39,535 nt of DNA from Prevotella sp. Lineage in GTDB: Bacteria > Bacteroidota > Bacteroidia > Bacteroidales > Bacteroidaceae. The translations under genes and the position numbers were made by a program. Within the stretch, counting starts at the first letter, position 1. Each line of letters opens with the position of its first letter. Shown piece after piece: positions 1 to 8,697 of this stretch. The notes beneath the pieces are model-generated. The model was not told the origin of the DNA, searched no databases, and saw only the letters and a list, made by a program, of their open reading frames with translations. Where the stretch lies: assembly GCA_017645905.1 (NCBI GenBank), contig JAGCNO010000079.1, positions 1 to 39,535 of the forward strand, written 5' to 3'.

Positions 1-1221
1 GAAGTAGAAGTAGTACTCTGTGCTGTCGCTCAGCATGTTAAGTGTAGCACTGGGCAGCAGCTGCACCTCCTCCACGTAGGGACCGCTGAGCTCGCTGACG
101 CTGCTGCCGCTGGTGGCCAGCTCCTCGTTGGTGGCATAGTAGTTGAAGCCGAAGATGAGGGGCAGCTGTGTGATGGTGCCGTTCTGGCGGTTCACGGCCA
201 TGGGGATGTAGCTGATGATGTCAGAGGCGCTGTTGTTGTCAAAGATGTTGTCCCATGACGTGCCGAAGTTCTCCTGAGTGCTGAGCAGGCCACGGTCGGG
301 CAGGTCGCTGTCGGTCATGCCGCCGATACGTCCGTTGCTGATGCTCTTGGAACTCATGGGGGCGACATAGTCGCTTGACATGAACATGCTGCGGAGTGAT
401 GTGAAGCTGGAGGCCACCTGTGTCAGATAGGTGATGTAGTGGCGGGCAGCCTGTTCGAACTGTCCTGTCTCGAGATAAAGTTCGCCGAGGATGACGTCGA
501 CGGGGATGAAGCAGCGCATAGGGCTGAAGCTCTTGGTCTCGCTGGCCCAGTTGGGTGAACCGATGGTGCGGAAACCATTGTAGCTCAGACCGTAGGAGGG
601 TGGTGTAAAGCCTGTGTACTGTTCCAGGTCGGGAGCCAGCTGTGACACCAGCCCCTTAAGGTCAAGCTCGGGATAGTTGCCTCCGTCAATCTGCGAAATC
701 TGCGTCAGCGGCTCGGTGAAGAAAGGCACGCGTTCGTAGTTGCGTCCTAACTGCAGATAGGCCCAGGCACGGATGGCCTTCACGGCGGCATACTCAGGCA
801 AGACGACGTTGCGCGAGCCGGTGAGCAGCGTGGTGTCACGGTGGGCGATGTAGTAGTTGCAGTTGTTGATGACGCGGTAATATACGTAGGCCGAGTCATA
901 CTGGTTAGCCGTGGTGGCCGAGAAGTTGGCCAGCTGGCGAAGATTATTGTCGGTGTATTTGGTGGTGCTCACCAGTTCGCCGCGCAACTCGCCCTGCAGC
1001 ACATACTGGTCGGCCAGTTGCTGCATGGCCTGGAGGATGCCAAAGCCGTAGAACAGGGAGTCGGTCTTTGCCGTCAGTTCAGGCTCAATGTTCTGGCGCG
1101 TGCTCTCCGTCTCGAGCATGTCGGAGCAGGAGACCCCCACCCAGCCTCCCCCAAGGGGGAGGAGTATGTAGACAATAAAATGGAACAACTCCTTTGTCTT
1201 ACTTAAAATATGTCTTTTCAT
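1..1221 (-). CDS. SusD/RagB-family outer-membrane lipoprotein, partial (C-terminus outside window)
   Basis: This is a surface glycan-binding lipoprotein expected to cap the SusC-type transporter encoded just upstream at 1291-4611. I read 407 codons from ATG at 1221 with no stop before the window edge. The N-terminus has a basic start (MKRH), a hydrophobic stretch and a lipobox-like GVSC with Cys32 as the likely lipidated residue. The body has SusD-like helical text, including an AVKAIRAWAYLQLGRNYERVPFFTEP segment (shown here in part as AYLQLGRNYERVPFF), which corresponds to the usual SusD 'RAlayf.L.r.yG.vP' helix. The gene follows SusC, the normal susC-susD order. Oddly, the codons for LLPLGGGWVGVSC lie inside a GC-rich repeat (1131-1166) also found in the signal peptide of the protein at 6454-8619. 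The family call is firm; the glycan is not known. Confidence 0.88.
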   Translation of the reverse strand, partial: MKRHILSKTKELFHFIVYILLPLGGGWVGVSCSDMLETESTRQNIEPELTAKTDSLFYGFGILQAMQQLADQYVLQGELRGELVSTTKYTDNNLRQLANFSATTANQYDSAYVYYRVINNCNYYIAHRDTTLLTGSRNVVLPEYAAVKAIRAWAYLQLGRNYERVPFFTEPLTQISQIDGGNYPELDLKGLVSQLAPDLEQYTGFTPPSYGLSYNGFRTIGSPNWASETKSFSPMRCFIPVDVILGELYLETGQFEQAARHYITYLTQVASSFTSLRSMFMSSDYVAPMSSKSISNGRIGGMTDSDLPDRGLLSTQENFGTSWDNIFDNNSASDIISYIPMAVNRQNGTITQLPLIFGFNYYATNEELATSGSSVSELSGPYVEEVQLLPSATLNMLSDSTEYYFYF

Positions 1222-1293
1222 AATCGATTGTTTTTATATTATAGAATCTAACTACTCCCCTCCCTCGAGGGAGGGGCAGGGGGAGGGTCTTTA
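1131..1293. repeat. Inverted pair of GC-rich elements around the start of the SusD gene
   Basis: One copy (1131-1166) begins AGACCCCCACCCAGCC on the plus strand and contains the hairpin CTCCCCC/GGGGGAG. The second copy (1253-1293) is the same family in inverse orientation, with the hairpin CCCCTCCC/GGGAGGGG and ending GGGTCTTTA, whose last three bases are the complement of the SusC stop codon. About 85 bp of AT-rich DNA with the SusD start codon lies between them. In the transcript each copy can fold locally, or the two can pair with each other (13 of 16 positions over the AGACCC end) and close a loop around the start codon. Confidence 0.85.
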
Positions 1294-4200
1294 CAGGTTA
1301 ATCTTCAGACCTCCGAAGAAGGAGCGGCTATGAGCGAGGTTTCCGTTATCAATACCCTGACAGAGCACGCTGGTGCCAGCCGAGAATTCCGGGTCGCTAC
1401 CGAGATACTTCGTGATGGTGAAGAGGTTCTGTGCCTCAGCCCAGATGGTGAGTCCCTGTAGCCATGTCCACGAGCCGGGGATGGGAACGCGGTAGGAGAG
1501 GTTGAGGGTCTTTAAGCGGAGGTAGGAACCGTCCTCTATCCAGCGGTCGCTGAAGCGGTTGTTGCCCATGGGGTCGCCAAAGGTGGCACGTGGCAGTTCA
1601 GCCTGCTGACCCTCGTAGCGCCAGCGGCCTACCTCGGCCACCTGCTGGTTGTAGAAGTTCGAGCCGGCATTGAGGATGCTGCGCTGATAGTTGTAAACAT
1701 CGTTGCCTAATGAATAGTTGAAACCGACGTTGAGCGTCAGGTTCTTGTAGTTGACCATGGCGAAGATGTTACCATAGATGTCGGGGTTGGGGTCACCGAT
1801 GATAACCTTGTCGGCATCGCTGATCTTGCCATCACCGTTCTGGTCGATGAACCGCATGTCACCGGCACGGAAGTCATGCCTAATACCGGCATTGTCCTCC
1901 ATGTAGAGGTACTTGCCGCCACCGGCTGCCAATGCTGCGACATCGTCGGCAAGCACGCCAGCGGTCTTATAGCCGTAGAAAAGAGCTACGGGACTGCCCA
2001 CGGAGGTGAGGATATTGTTGTCGCCATAGACCGACGAGGTGTAGTCTCCGTCGGGAAGGGCCTTCACCTTATTCTTATAATGGCCAACGCTGGCACCCAG
2101 CTCCACGCTCCAGTCCTTTGCCACGACAGGCTTCACGGCGAACGTTGCCTCAAAACCCGTGTTCCTCAGCTTACCGCCGTTGCTCCAATAGCGGTTGATG
2201 CCGCCGATAGGGTTGGAGAAGGTCTTCAGGGTGAGCAGGTCGTCGGTGTCGTGGATAAAGTAATCGAACTTCACACTCAGGAGGTTATTGAGCAGATGCG
2301 TCTCCAAGCCGACGTTGATTTTCTTAGTAGTCTCCCATTTAATCTTGTCGTTGCCGACGTTGGTGAGCTGCGTACCGATGGCATCGCCGTTGAATCGCAC
2401 GGTGGTGTAGCTGGTACGGGCGGCGTAGTTGGAGATACCGTCGTTGCCACTCATGTCGAAACCGGCATTGAGCTTTAAATAGTTGAAACCTATATTCTTC
2501 GGGAACCAGCTTTCGTTGGTCATCACCCATCCGAGCTGCACGCTGGGGAAGAGTGCCCACTTGGTGCCGAAGAGGCTGAGTCCGTCGGCGTTCTTACCGA
2601 AGCGGCTGTTGGCCTCGCCGAGCAGCGAGAGGGTGGCGAAGTAGCGGTTCATGTAGTTATAGTCGACATTGCCGTACCACTGAATCTGGCGCCACTCATC
2701 GTTGGCACCGTTGATACTACGGAATCCGCTCCATCCCAGGTTGGGGTTCTTGTCGCTGGTCTCTCCGTTGGCCTGCACGCTGACGTCGCTGCAGTCGAAG
2801 GAGAACGTGTTATACTTTGCACCGGCAAAGGCGGCCACGGTGTGCTCTGCCCACTGGTGATTCCAGTCAAGCTGCAGACGGCCCAAGAAGTTGTTCTCCT
2901 TGGCAAACATTGATTGCGTCTTGGCATAGACTCGGCCCAGTCCGGCGATGTTGAACGACGGGACGTTGGTGTAGGGACGGAAGTAGCGCTGTGCGTTACG
3001 GTCGAGCGTGTAGCTGAACAATGCCGAAAGACTCAGGTCGGGGCTGAACATGTAGGTGGGAGCCACATGCACGTTAAAATATGTGTTCTCAGCCTTGTTC
3101 TTGCTGTCTCCGTTACCGTAGTCGAGAATGGAGACCGGGTTGGCAAGGTCGTAGGCATGGGTGTTGTAGAGCTGGTAGAACAGGTCGTCGGCTCCGCTGT
3201 AGAGGTTGGTGAAAGCTCCTTGTCCGCCGTTCAACAGCTGGTTGTACTGATAGGGAGCAACCAGTGGCGACTTGATGAGAGCCAGAGCTGTTGGCGATAC
3301 CACCGTGCCGGAAGAGAAGTCCTCGGGCATACTGTTGTCGAACACCTCGTTGTTGGTGCGCGAGATGCTGATGTCGAACTTCGTCTCCAGGTTGTAGAGA
3401 ATCTTGATGTCGGTGTTGAAGCGCACGTTCATGCGGTCGAAGGAGTTCTCCTTGGCTGAATACTGAGCATCGACGTAACCCACGGAGAGGTTGTACATAC
3501 CGATGTCATCGCCACCCTGCACGTTGATGCTGTAGTTCTGGGTCATGGCATTGCGGTAGATATATTCCTTCCAGTCTGTGTCGTTGTGGTAGGTATGGTA
3601 GTAGTAGCCGTTGGGGTCATCGTTGAGGAACCGGAAATCGATGGCCCGCTCCTGCACACCTTCGATGGTGCCTATGAGTTCTGTGGCATAGTTGCGATAC
3701 TGTGCTGCGTTCATCATTGTGGGCAGAGTGGGCTTCAGCATGACTCCGGCTGATACGTTTGCATCGATTCGTGTGGCCATACTGTGTCCGCGCTTGGTCT
3801 CGATGAGCACCACACCGTTAGCACCACGTGCGCCGTAAAGGGCGGTAGCGTTCTTCAGAACGGTAACCTTCTCGATATCGTCAGGGGCGATGTTGGCCAG
3901 CATGTTGTTGTACTGCCCGTCGTGGAGCGAGTAGCGGTCGCGCTGCATGTCAAGCTCTATGCCGTCGACCACGATGAGTGGTTGTGCATCTGTGTTGATG
4001 CTACCCAGTCCGCGTATGAACATCGTGGCTCCTCCGTCGATGGCTGCTGAGCGCATGACGGTTCGCATGTCGCCACCCAGACGTGCTGAGACTTCATTGT
4101 CGACGGTGACGCCGAACCTGTCAATCTGTGCCTCGCCTTTGGCGGTATATTCTGTTCCGCGGCCATACATGGTGCGGAACTTGTCCTTGAGCATACGCAC

Positions 4201-4611
4201 TTTGACCGTCTGCGTGGAGTCGCCGGCAATGACTGCCACCTGCTGGGGCAGATACTCAGGCGAGTGGACGTAAAGCGCCGTACAGAAGTCGGGCACAATG
4301 ATTTCAAACGTGCCGTCCTCCTCGGTCATGGCTGTGTAGCGGATGTAGCCGAGTGCCTGCAGCTGAATGCCAGAGAGGGGCTTGGCCGTGGCCTGGTCGG
4401 TGACGACGCCGCGAAGCTTTATCGTGGGGTAGTTAGTCTGAGACTGCTTGCGCTGTGGCTGTTTAATGGCGGTCTCAATCTCTTCTTCCTCTTCGTCGTC
4501 TTCAGTCTGTGCGGCGATGGGAGTGGCACTGAAGGAGAGTGCCAGAGTGCAGAACAGCATCCTTCGTGTTGCCGTCTGCCAGTGGTTAAATATGTTGGTC
4601 TTCATATTCAT
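1291..4611 (-). CDS. SusC/RagA-family TonB-dependent transporter
   Basis: This 1106-residue outer-membrane transporter should import oligosaccharides with TonB-ExbBD energy. After a signal peptide (cleavage likely near ATPIAAQ) there is an acidic run (EDDEEEEE, about residues 37-45), then a carboxypeptidase-regulatory-like domain (about 65-140, starting IKLRGVVTD) and the plug with FIRGLGSINTDAQPLIVVDG and YGARGANGVVLIETKRG, both hallmarks of SusC proteins. The rest is beta barrel ending in a hydrophobic strand (FFGGLKINL). The start ATG at 4611 overlaps the stop of the FAS1 gene as ATGA; a second Met at codon 3 is possible. Its stop codon is the first triplet of a GC-rich repeat at 1253-1293. 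It pairs with the SusD downstream. Substrate specificity cannot be read from the sequence. Confidence 0.95.
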   Translation of the reverse strand: MNMKTNIFNHWQTATRRMLFCTLALSFSATPIAAQTEDDEEEEEIETAIKQPQRKQSQTNYPTIKLRGVVTDQATAKPLSGIQLQALGYIRYTAMTEEDGTFEIIVPDFCTALYVHSPEYLPQQVAVIAGDSTQTVKVRMLKDKFRTMYGRGTEYTAKGEAQIDRFGVTVDNEVSARLGGDMRTVMRSAAIDGGATMFIRGLGSINTDAQPLIVVDGIELDMQRDRYSLHDGQYNNMLANIAPDDIEKVTVLKNATALYGARGANGVVLIETKRGHSMATRIDANVSAGVMLKPTLPTMMNAAQYRNYATELIGTIEGVQERAIDFRFLNDDPNGYYYHTYHNDTDWKEYIYRNAMTQNYSINVQGGDDIGMYNLSVGYVDAQYSAKENSFDRMNVRFNTDIKILYNLETKFDISISRTNNEVFDNSMPEDFSSGTVVSPTALALIKSPLVAPYQYNQLLNGGQGAFTNLYSGADDLFYQLYNTHAYDLANPVSILDYGNGDSKNKAENTYFNVHVAPTYMFSPDLSLSALFSYTLDRNAQRYFRPYTNVPSFNIAGLGRVYAKTQSMFAKENNFLGRLQLDWNHQWAEHTVAAFAGAKYNTFSFDCSDVSVQANGETSDKNPNLGWSGFRSINGANDEWRQIQWYGNVDYNYMNRYFATLSLLGEANSRFGKNADGLSLFGTKWALFPSVQLGWVMTNESWFPKNIGFNYLKLNAGFDMSGNDGISNYAARTSYTTVRFNGDAIGTQLTNVGNDKIKWETTKKINVGLETHLLNNLLSVKFDYFIHDTDDLLTLKTFSNPIGGINRYWSNGGKLRNTGFEATFAVKPVVAKDWSVELGASVGHYKNKVKALPDGDYTSSVYGDNNILTSVGSPVALFYGYKTAGVLADDVAALAAGGGKYLYMEDNAGIRHDFRAGDMRFIDQNGDGKISDADKVIIGDPNPDIYGNIFAMVNYKNLTLNVGFNYSLGNDVYNYQRSILNAGSNFYNQQVAEVGRWRYEGQQAELPRATFGDPMGNNRFSDRWIEDGSYLRLKTLNLSYRVPIPGSWTWLQGLTIWAEAQNLFTITKYLGSDPEFSAGTSVLCQGIDNGNLAHSRSFFGGLKINL

Positions 4612-6350
4612 TCCTCGTTTTTATTGTTTTCTTCAAATTCTGCCAGTTCCACGGGTTTCATGATGATAGCGGCGATGCGCACGTCGCGGGTGTAGGCAGC
4701 CATGTCGGCTTTGTTGAACACGCTGATGGGGCAGGTGATGTGCAGGTTGGGAGCATATTCGCCCAGTCCGTTGTATGCTATCGGGAAGGTGAACTGTCCC
4801 AGGTAGACGGTGTCAGCTTTCAGCGGGTCGTTGGTGAAGGCTGTGGTCTTGTTGACGGTCTTGGGGTTATCGTCGGCAGCCTTTCCGCTCTCCAGGAACT
4901 TGCTGCTGAAGTTATACGATGCCGTATTTCCCTTTTCGTTGCAGTAGTTCAGCTTGAAGTTCAGGAGGTTGGGCTGGTCTGCTGCGGGCATGAACACGCA
5001 ATAGAACTTATAGGTGGCGGCCATGACGCCAGGCAGGTTGATGAACACCTGCGGCAGCACGTACTCGCCGGTGGGATAGATCCACAGGTAGCGCATTTCC
5101 GTCACGTCGGGGCCAAAGAAAGTTCCTGTCGGGTCGATGAAATTGACCGTGCGTGTGGCGAAGTTGAAGCGTGTGCGGCTGTTTTCAGTATAGGCTTCCA
5201 TGAGAGGCGAAATCTCCAGCTCGGGCAGATAGGTCTCCCAGGGATAGAAGGCCAGGCTGTCGACGATGTGTGCCGTTCCGTTGCTCATGGTCTCCTTCTT
5301 AACGGTGTGCGAGAGAATCTCCTGGGGGTTGGAGAACTTTGTGCGGTTGGTGCTTCGCATGGTGTCGGTGAACTCTCCGCGCTCTGTTATCCACTTGTTA
5401 TATTCGTCGTTGTTGCTGAAGGCCAGATTGCGAACGATGGCGCGACGGGTGAGCGAGTCGCTGAGGTATTCCGCATTGACCGTCACCTCCTTGGTGGTCG
5501 TTCCCTTGTAGTCGGCAAACTTATCCACGTCGTAGACCTTTGTGGTGTTGACGAAGGTGAAGTAGGGCTTTACCTTGTCGTACATGGCCTGATAGGCCTG
5601 GTCGTTGGGCAGGAGGAAGGTGTAGGTGCTGTCCTCGTTGGTGAGGCTGGCACCCACGGTGCGCAGCAAAGAGTTGCTGGTCACGAGCACGGAGTCGATG
5701 TAGGTCTGTATACCGCCTACGACGGGACCCTTCACGGAGTTCTTCGTGTCGAGCTCCGTAAGCTCATATTGCTTGAAGAACTGCTGGAGCAGCGTGTCCT
5801 GCTGGTTGGCCATGATGTATTCATAGAGGTTGGGGTAGAAGGGCGCCGCCCCGTTGAGAACGTGCATCACGCCGTTGTTGCCCGGCAGGTTGACTGCGTT
5901 CACGGGCAGGCTGCCGAAGGTGTAGGCACCCTGTCCTGCAAATGAGAATGACTTACCGTTGAGCATGTGTACGCGCTCATCCATCATTCCCGATGCCACA
6001 TGCTCGTACTCTGCGACGTGCCCCTTGACGAACTGCTGGAGCAGCGTGGAGTCGTTGAGGGCCTGATAGTCGGAGGCCAGGAACGTTCCGTTGAGTGGTG
6101 CCCACACGGTGTATGCCCTTGTGCTGGCCAGCTGTGCGTCAAAGCCCGTACGCTTCACCAATGCAGCGAAGTCGCTAAGCTGCGGGTTCTGCTGAATGTT
6201 CTCCCACAACGTCTGGTTGCCGGAGGCAAGGGGGTCGGACGGCGTAGTGTTGTAGTCATCGAAGTCAGAGCAGGAGGTGATTGCCCCGACTGCCAGCAGG
6301 CTCAACGCCAAGCCCTGTATTTTCCTTACGATTGTTTTCATATTTATCAT
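4608..6350 (-). CDS. FAS1 (fasciclin) domain lipoprotein
   Basis: This 580-residue protein has a lipoprotein signal ending in AITSC (Cys27). It then has a clear FAS1 domain (about 45-180) with the H1 motif YTVWAPLNGTF at 80-90 and the H2 motif NNGVMHVLNG at 158-167. A second, more diverged FAS1-like unit follows (about 200-385, STYTFLLPNDQAY and NGTAHIVDS), then an unassigned C-terminal region rich in beta-type sequence. FAS1 domains are adhesion folds; in Bacteroidetes they occur as lipoproteins in polysaccharide-utilisation loci, with roles that I do not know to be settled. The stop overlaps the SusC start (ATGA), so the two are probably translationally coupled. The start may be codon 4 (MKTIVRK) instead of codon 1. 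Surface exposure and a role in glycan capture are inferred from context. Confidence 0.9.
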   Translation of the reverse strand: MINMKTIVRKIQGLALSLLAVGAITSCSDFDDYNTTPSDPLASGNQTLWENIQQNPQLSDFAALVKRTGFDAQLASTRAYTVWAPLNGTFLASDYQALNDSTLLQQFVKGHVAEYEHVASGMMDERVHMLNGKSFSFAGQGAYTFGSLPVNAVNLPGNNGVMHVLNGAAPFYPNLYEYIMANQQDTLLQQFFKQYELTELDTKNSVKGPVVGGIQTYIDSVLVTSNSLLRTVGASLTNEDSTYTFLLPNDQAYQAMYDKVKPYFTFVNTTKVYDVDKFADYKGTTTKEVTVNAEYLSDSLTRRAIVRNLAFSNNDEYNKWITERGEFTDTMRSTNRTKFSNPQEILSHTVKKETMSNGTAHIVDSLAFYPWETYLPELEISPLMEAYTENSRTRFNFATRTVNFIDPTGTFFGPDVTEMRYLWIYPTGEYVLPQVFINLPGVMAATYKFYCVFMPAADQPNLLNFKLNYCNEKGNTASYNFSSKFLESGKAADDNPKTVNKTTAFTNDPLKADTVYLGQFTFPIAYNGLGEYAPNLHITCPISVFNKADMAAYTRDVRIAAIIMKPVELAEFEENNKNEE

Positions 6351-6391
6351 TGTGTTTTGTTATTCGGAATCATTGTGGTTTCTCCGTCTGG

Positions 6392-6435
6392 TAGAAAAAG
6401 CCGTTCTTTCTATGGGAAAAAGCCGTTCTTTCTCA
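6392..6435. repeat. 22-bp tandem repeat array, two units
   Basis: Two units of exactly 22 bp share the core AGAAAAAGCCGTTCTTTCT or a one-base variant. They fill the gap between two FAS1 genes inside the operon. The same unit recurs at 17090-17199, 25297-25384 and 37198-37307. The core is an imperfect palindrome (AGAAA...TTTCT), so the transcript could form a short stem. Confidence 0.85.
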
Positions 6436-6453
6436 GAGGCGGATTTTTCCCTG

Positions 6454-8619
6454 TTAATACCAGTCTTCGGAATAGGTGTCGTTGTCTACCACATCTACGG
6501 GAACGAACTCGATGTAGTCGAACTGCCACTTCAGGTCGGTCTCGTCCTGTATGACGTTCTTGATGCGGAACCAGTAGTCCTGACTCTGCTTGAACTGCTG
6601 GCGTGAAAGAATCTTTCGGAGCGATGCGTTTCGCTTGTCGCTGCGCTGGTTGACGGTGGGTCCCCAGTCGGAATACTCCGGGTGGTCGCGGTAGCTGAAC
6701 AGTCCGCGCATGTAGCCACGGTTGCGCATAGCAGCGTCGGTGGCTACGCCCATGTCGTCTTCCTCAAAGTAGGTGGTGGAACCGATGCGCGGGTCTTCGA
6801 TGCCGATACGCACATCGAGCGGGATGTCGAGTGCCATCATCGACGAGAGGCTGGGCGAAGTGCCGAGGTAGAACTGCATCATGCCGCCGTGGGCCATAGG
6901 TGTGTAGAAGATGCGGAACTCGTATGTTCCAGTCGGCACGTGAGGCAGCTTGATGGCCAGGTCGTAGTTGCCCCAACCTTGGAAGGTGTCGCTCTGCCAG
7001 GCGTTGTAGGCTCCCTTGACGTTGTAGCGGAAACGGTTCTCGGGCGAGTAGCTCACTACGTTGTCGAAGTAGTTGAGCGGGAAGGCTACACGGGCACCGC
7101 TGCCACCGCCGTTCTTGGCACTCATGAGCGACATGGTGCTCATACGGATGTGGTTGTTGATGAACTCCACGAGGAACGTGGTGCTGTCGAAGCGCATACG
7201 CTCGTGGAGCACACCCTTGGGAACCAGCTCGTCGTAGACCAGCATGGAGCGCAGACCGTGGATGTAGCCGTTGTAGGTCTGGATGTTGGTTTCGAAAGGC
7301 AGGTTATCGGTCGTTCGGGCAATGCGCACACCCTCACGGACGAGGCGGTGGATGCCGTAGTCGTTGACCAAAGCGCCTGCGACTTCAGCGGTCTCGCTGC
7401 CCAGCTCGTCGGTGAGCGTATTGAACGTGCGGTAGCGGTTGATGTAGAGCTGAGTGCCTGTGGGCTCCCAAATCTTCAGGATGGTGCCGGGCAGCATGGT
7501 CTCGTAGTAGTCGAAGGGCTGGCAGCCGTTGGTGTAGTTCCAGGTCGAGGGGTTGCTGTTCTTCTCATAGACCAGCTCGTTCTGCGGCATGCCGGCATAG
7601 AGGATGTGGTAGGAGACGAACATGTTGAGCGCATTGTTGCGGCTGGTATAGTCGGTGCCGGTGCTGACGGTTTTGACGTATTCCTGCTTCTCGTTGTTCC
7701 AGAGACCCTTCTCGGTCAGCACGTCGTACCAAGCGTCTGCTGAGGCATATTGCTCGTTGGCATAGCGGACGAGGTCGTCGAAGCTGTTGATGCCGTTCTC
7801 GGCGAGTACTACGTCGGGCTCAGCAAAGATGGTGTAGGCGATGAGACACTCCTCAGGAGTGTACAGGCGGGAACCGTCTGTGTCGTTGCGGTCCGTGATG
7901 GTATATTTTTCGTTCTTCTTCGTCTTTGTCAGCGAGTCGACCAGTCCTGTGGCCTTGAGGGCTTCCATGAAGATGCTGTAATCCTCATGTCGGTCCAGCT
8001 CGTCGGCTATGAGGCGTGTGCTGCGCGGTATAACGCGGTTGAGCACATGCACAATGCCGTTGGTGACCAGGCTGTCGGGCTCGATGATGACGGCCAGTTT
8101 CTCGATGGTGACGCGACCTAAAGAGTCAATGGCTCCGCTGGTCTGCACGGGCCGGCCCAGCATGGTGGCAACGGAGCCTCCGGCACCGCCCATCTCGATG
8201 GTGTTATGTACGCCAGCTGCGAGGTGATACATGGCTATGTCGTTGCAAAGACTGTCGCTAAGCCCTTCCAGCGAGTTGGCCTCCATGCCGTTGTGGGGAA
8301 TGACGGCCTCGGGGTCGTTCCACAGACTGTCGAGGTAGAACTGGATGGCCTCGTTCGTGGGAGCGAAGCAGGTGTATTCACCATAACTGGAGAGGTTGCG
8401 GTCCAGTCGGACGCGGCTCAGAATATAGTCGAACGACGTGAGCTCGGCCTTACGCTTGATGTAGTCGGCAGCCGTCTCGCCGGTGGCGGTGAAGAGGTCG
8501 CTCTCGTCGGGTTCGGGATTACAGGAGACCCCCACCCATCCTCCCCCTGCGAGGGGGAGGAGTATATAGATTACGAAGCGGAACAGCCTCATCATCTTTT
8601 CTTTAACATATTGTGTCAT
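6454..8619 (-). CDS. FAS1 (fasciclin) domain lipoprotein with C-terminal beta-rich region
   Basis: A 721-residue predicted surface lipoprotein. The hydrophobic leader YILLPLAGGGWVGVSC gives Cys33 as the lipidated residue when counted from the ATG at 8619; starts at codons 9 or 10 (8595, 8592, giving MMRLFRF) would make a more usual short n-region. The first FAS1 domain has H1 YTCFAPTNEA (82-91) and H2 TNGIVHVLNRVI (186-197). A second FAS1-like domain spans about 205-450 and a C-terminal beta-rich region about 480-721 (a segment reads GWGNYDLAIKLPHVPTGTYE, like a ligand-binding sandwich). It lies 75 bp after the SusD gene, and that gap plus its own signal-peptide codons carry the GC-rich inverted repeat pair (8526-8697). 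FAS1 identity is firm; the ligand is unknown. Confidence 0.9.
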   Translation of the reverse strand: MTQYVKEKMMRLFRFVIYILLPLAGGGWVGVSCNPEPDESDLFTATGETAADYIKRKAELTSFDYILSRVRLDRNLSSYGEYTCFAPTNEAIQFYLDSLWNDPEAVIPHNGMEANSLEGLSDSLCNDIAMYHLAAGVHNTIEMGGAGGSVATMLGRPVQTSGAIDSLGRVTIEKLAVIIEPDSLVTNGIVHVLNRVIPRSTRLIADELDRHEDYSIFMEALKATGLVDSLTKTKKNEKYTITDRNDTDGSRLYTPEECLIAYTIFAEPDVVLAENGINSFDDLVRYANEQYASADAWYDVLTEKGLWNNEKQEYVKTVSTGTDYTSRNNALNMFVSYHILYAGMPQNELVYEKNSNPSTWNYTNGCQPFDYYETMLPGTILKIWEPTGTQLYINRYRTFNTLTDELGSETAEVAGALVNDYGIHRLVREGVRIARTTDNLPFETNIQTYNGYIHGLRSMLVYDELVPKGVLHERMRFDSTTFLVEFINNHIRMSTMSLMSAKNGGGSGARVAFPLNYFDNVVSYSPENRFRYNVKGAYNAWQSDTFQGWGNYDLAIKLPHVPTGTYEFRIFYTPMAHGGMMQFYLGTSPSLSSMMALDIPLDVRIGIEDPRIGSTTYFEEDDMGVATDAAMRNRGYMRGLFSYRDHPEYSDWGPTVNQRSDKRNASLRKILSRQQFKQSQDYWFRIKNVIQDETDLKWQFDYIEFVPVDVVDNDTYSEDWY

Positions 8620-8697
8620 AACTATTCTGTTGTTTTGTTATTTTTGCTAAACTAACTTCTCCCCTCCCTCTGGGGAGGGGCTGGGGTAGGGTCTTTA
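8526..8697. repeat. Second inverted pair of GC-rich elements, around the start of a FAS1 gene
   Basis: This pair has the same design as the one at 1131-1293. The copy at 8526-8565 lies in the coding region for the signal peptide (hairpin CTCCCCCTGCGAGGGGGAG). The inverse copy at 8656-8697 ends GGGTCTTTA, again covering the complement of the stop codon TAA of the upstream gene (SusD here, SusC in the other pair). The spacer of about 90 bp holds the start codon of the FAS1 gene. The spacer sequences of the two pairs are not alike, so the shared part is the elements and their layout. Confidence 0.85.

Noticed and set aside
4740-5945. 401-codon open frame on the plus strand
   Set aside because: It is antisense to the FAS1 gene at 4608-6350, has no recognised domain, and its Val/Gly/His-rich composition is typical of a reverse-frame shadow.
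6682-7743. 353-codon open frame on the plus strand
   Set aside because: It lies entirely opposite the FAS1 gene at 6454-8619, whose motifs are clear; no independent evidence supports it.
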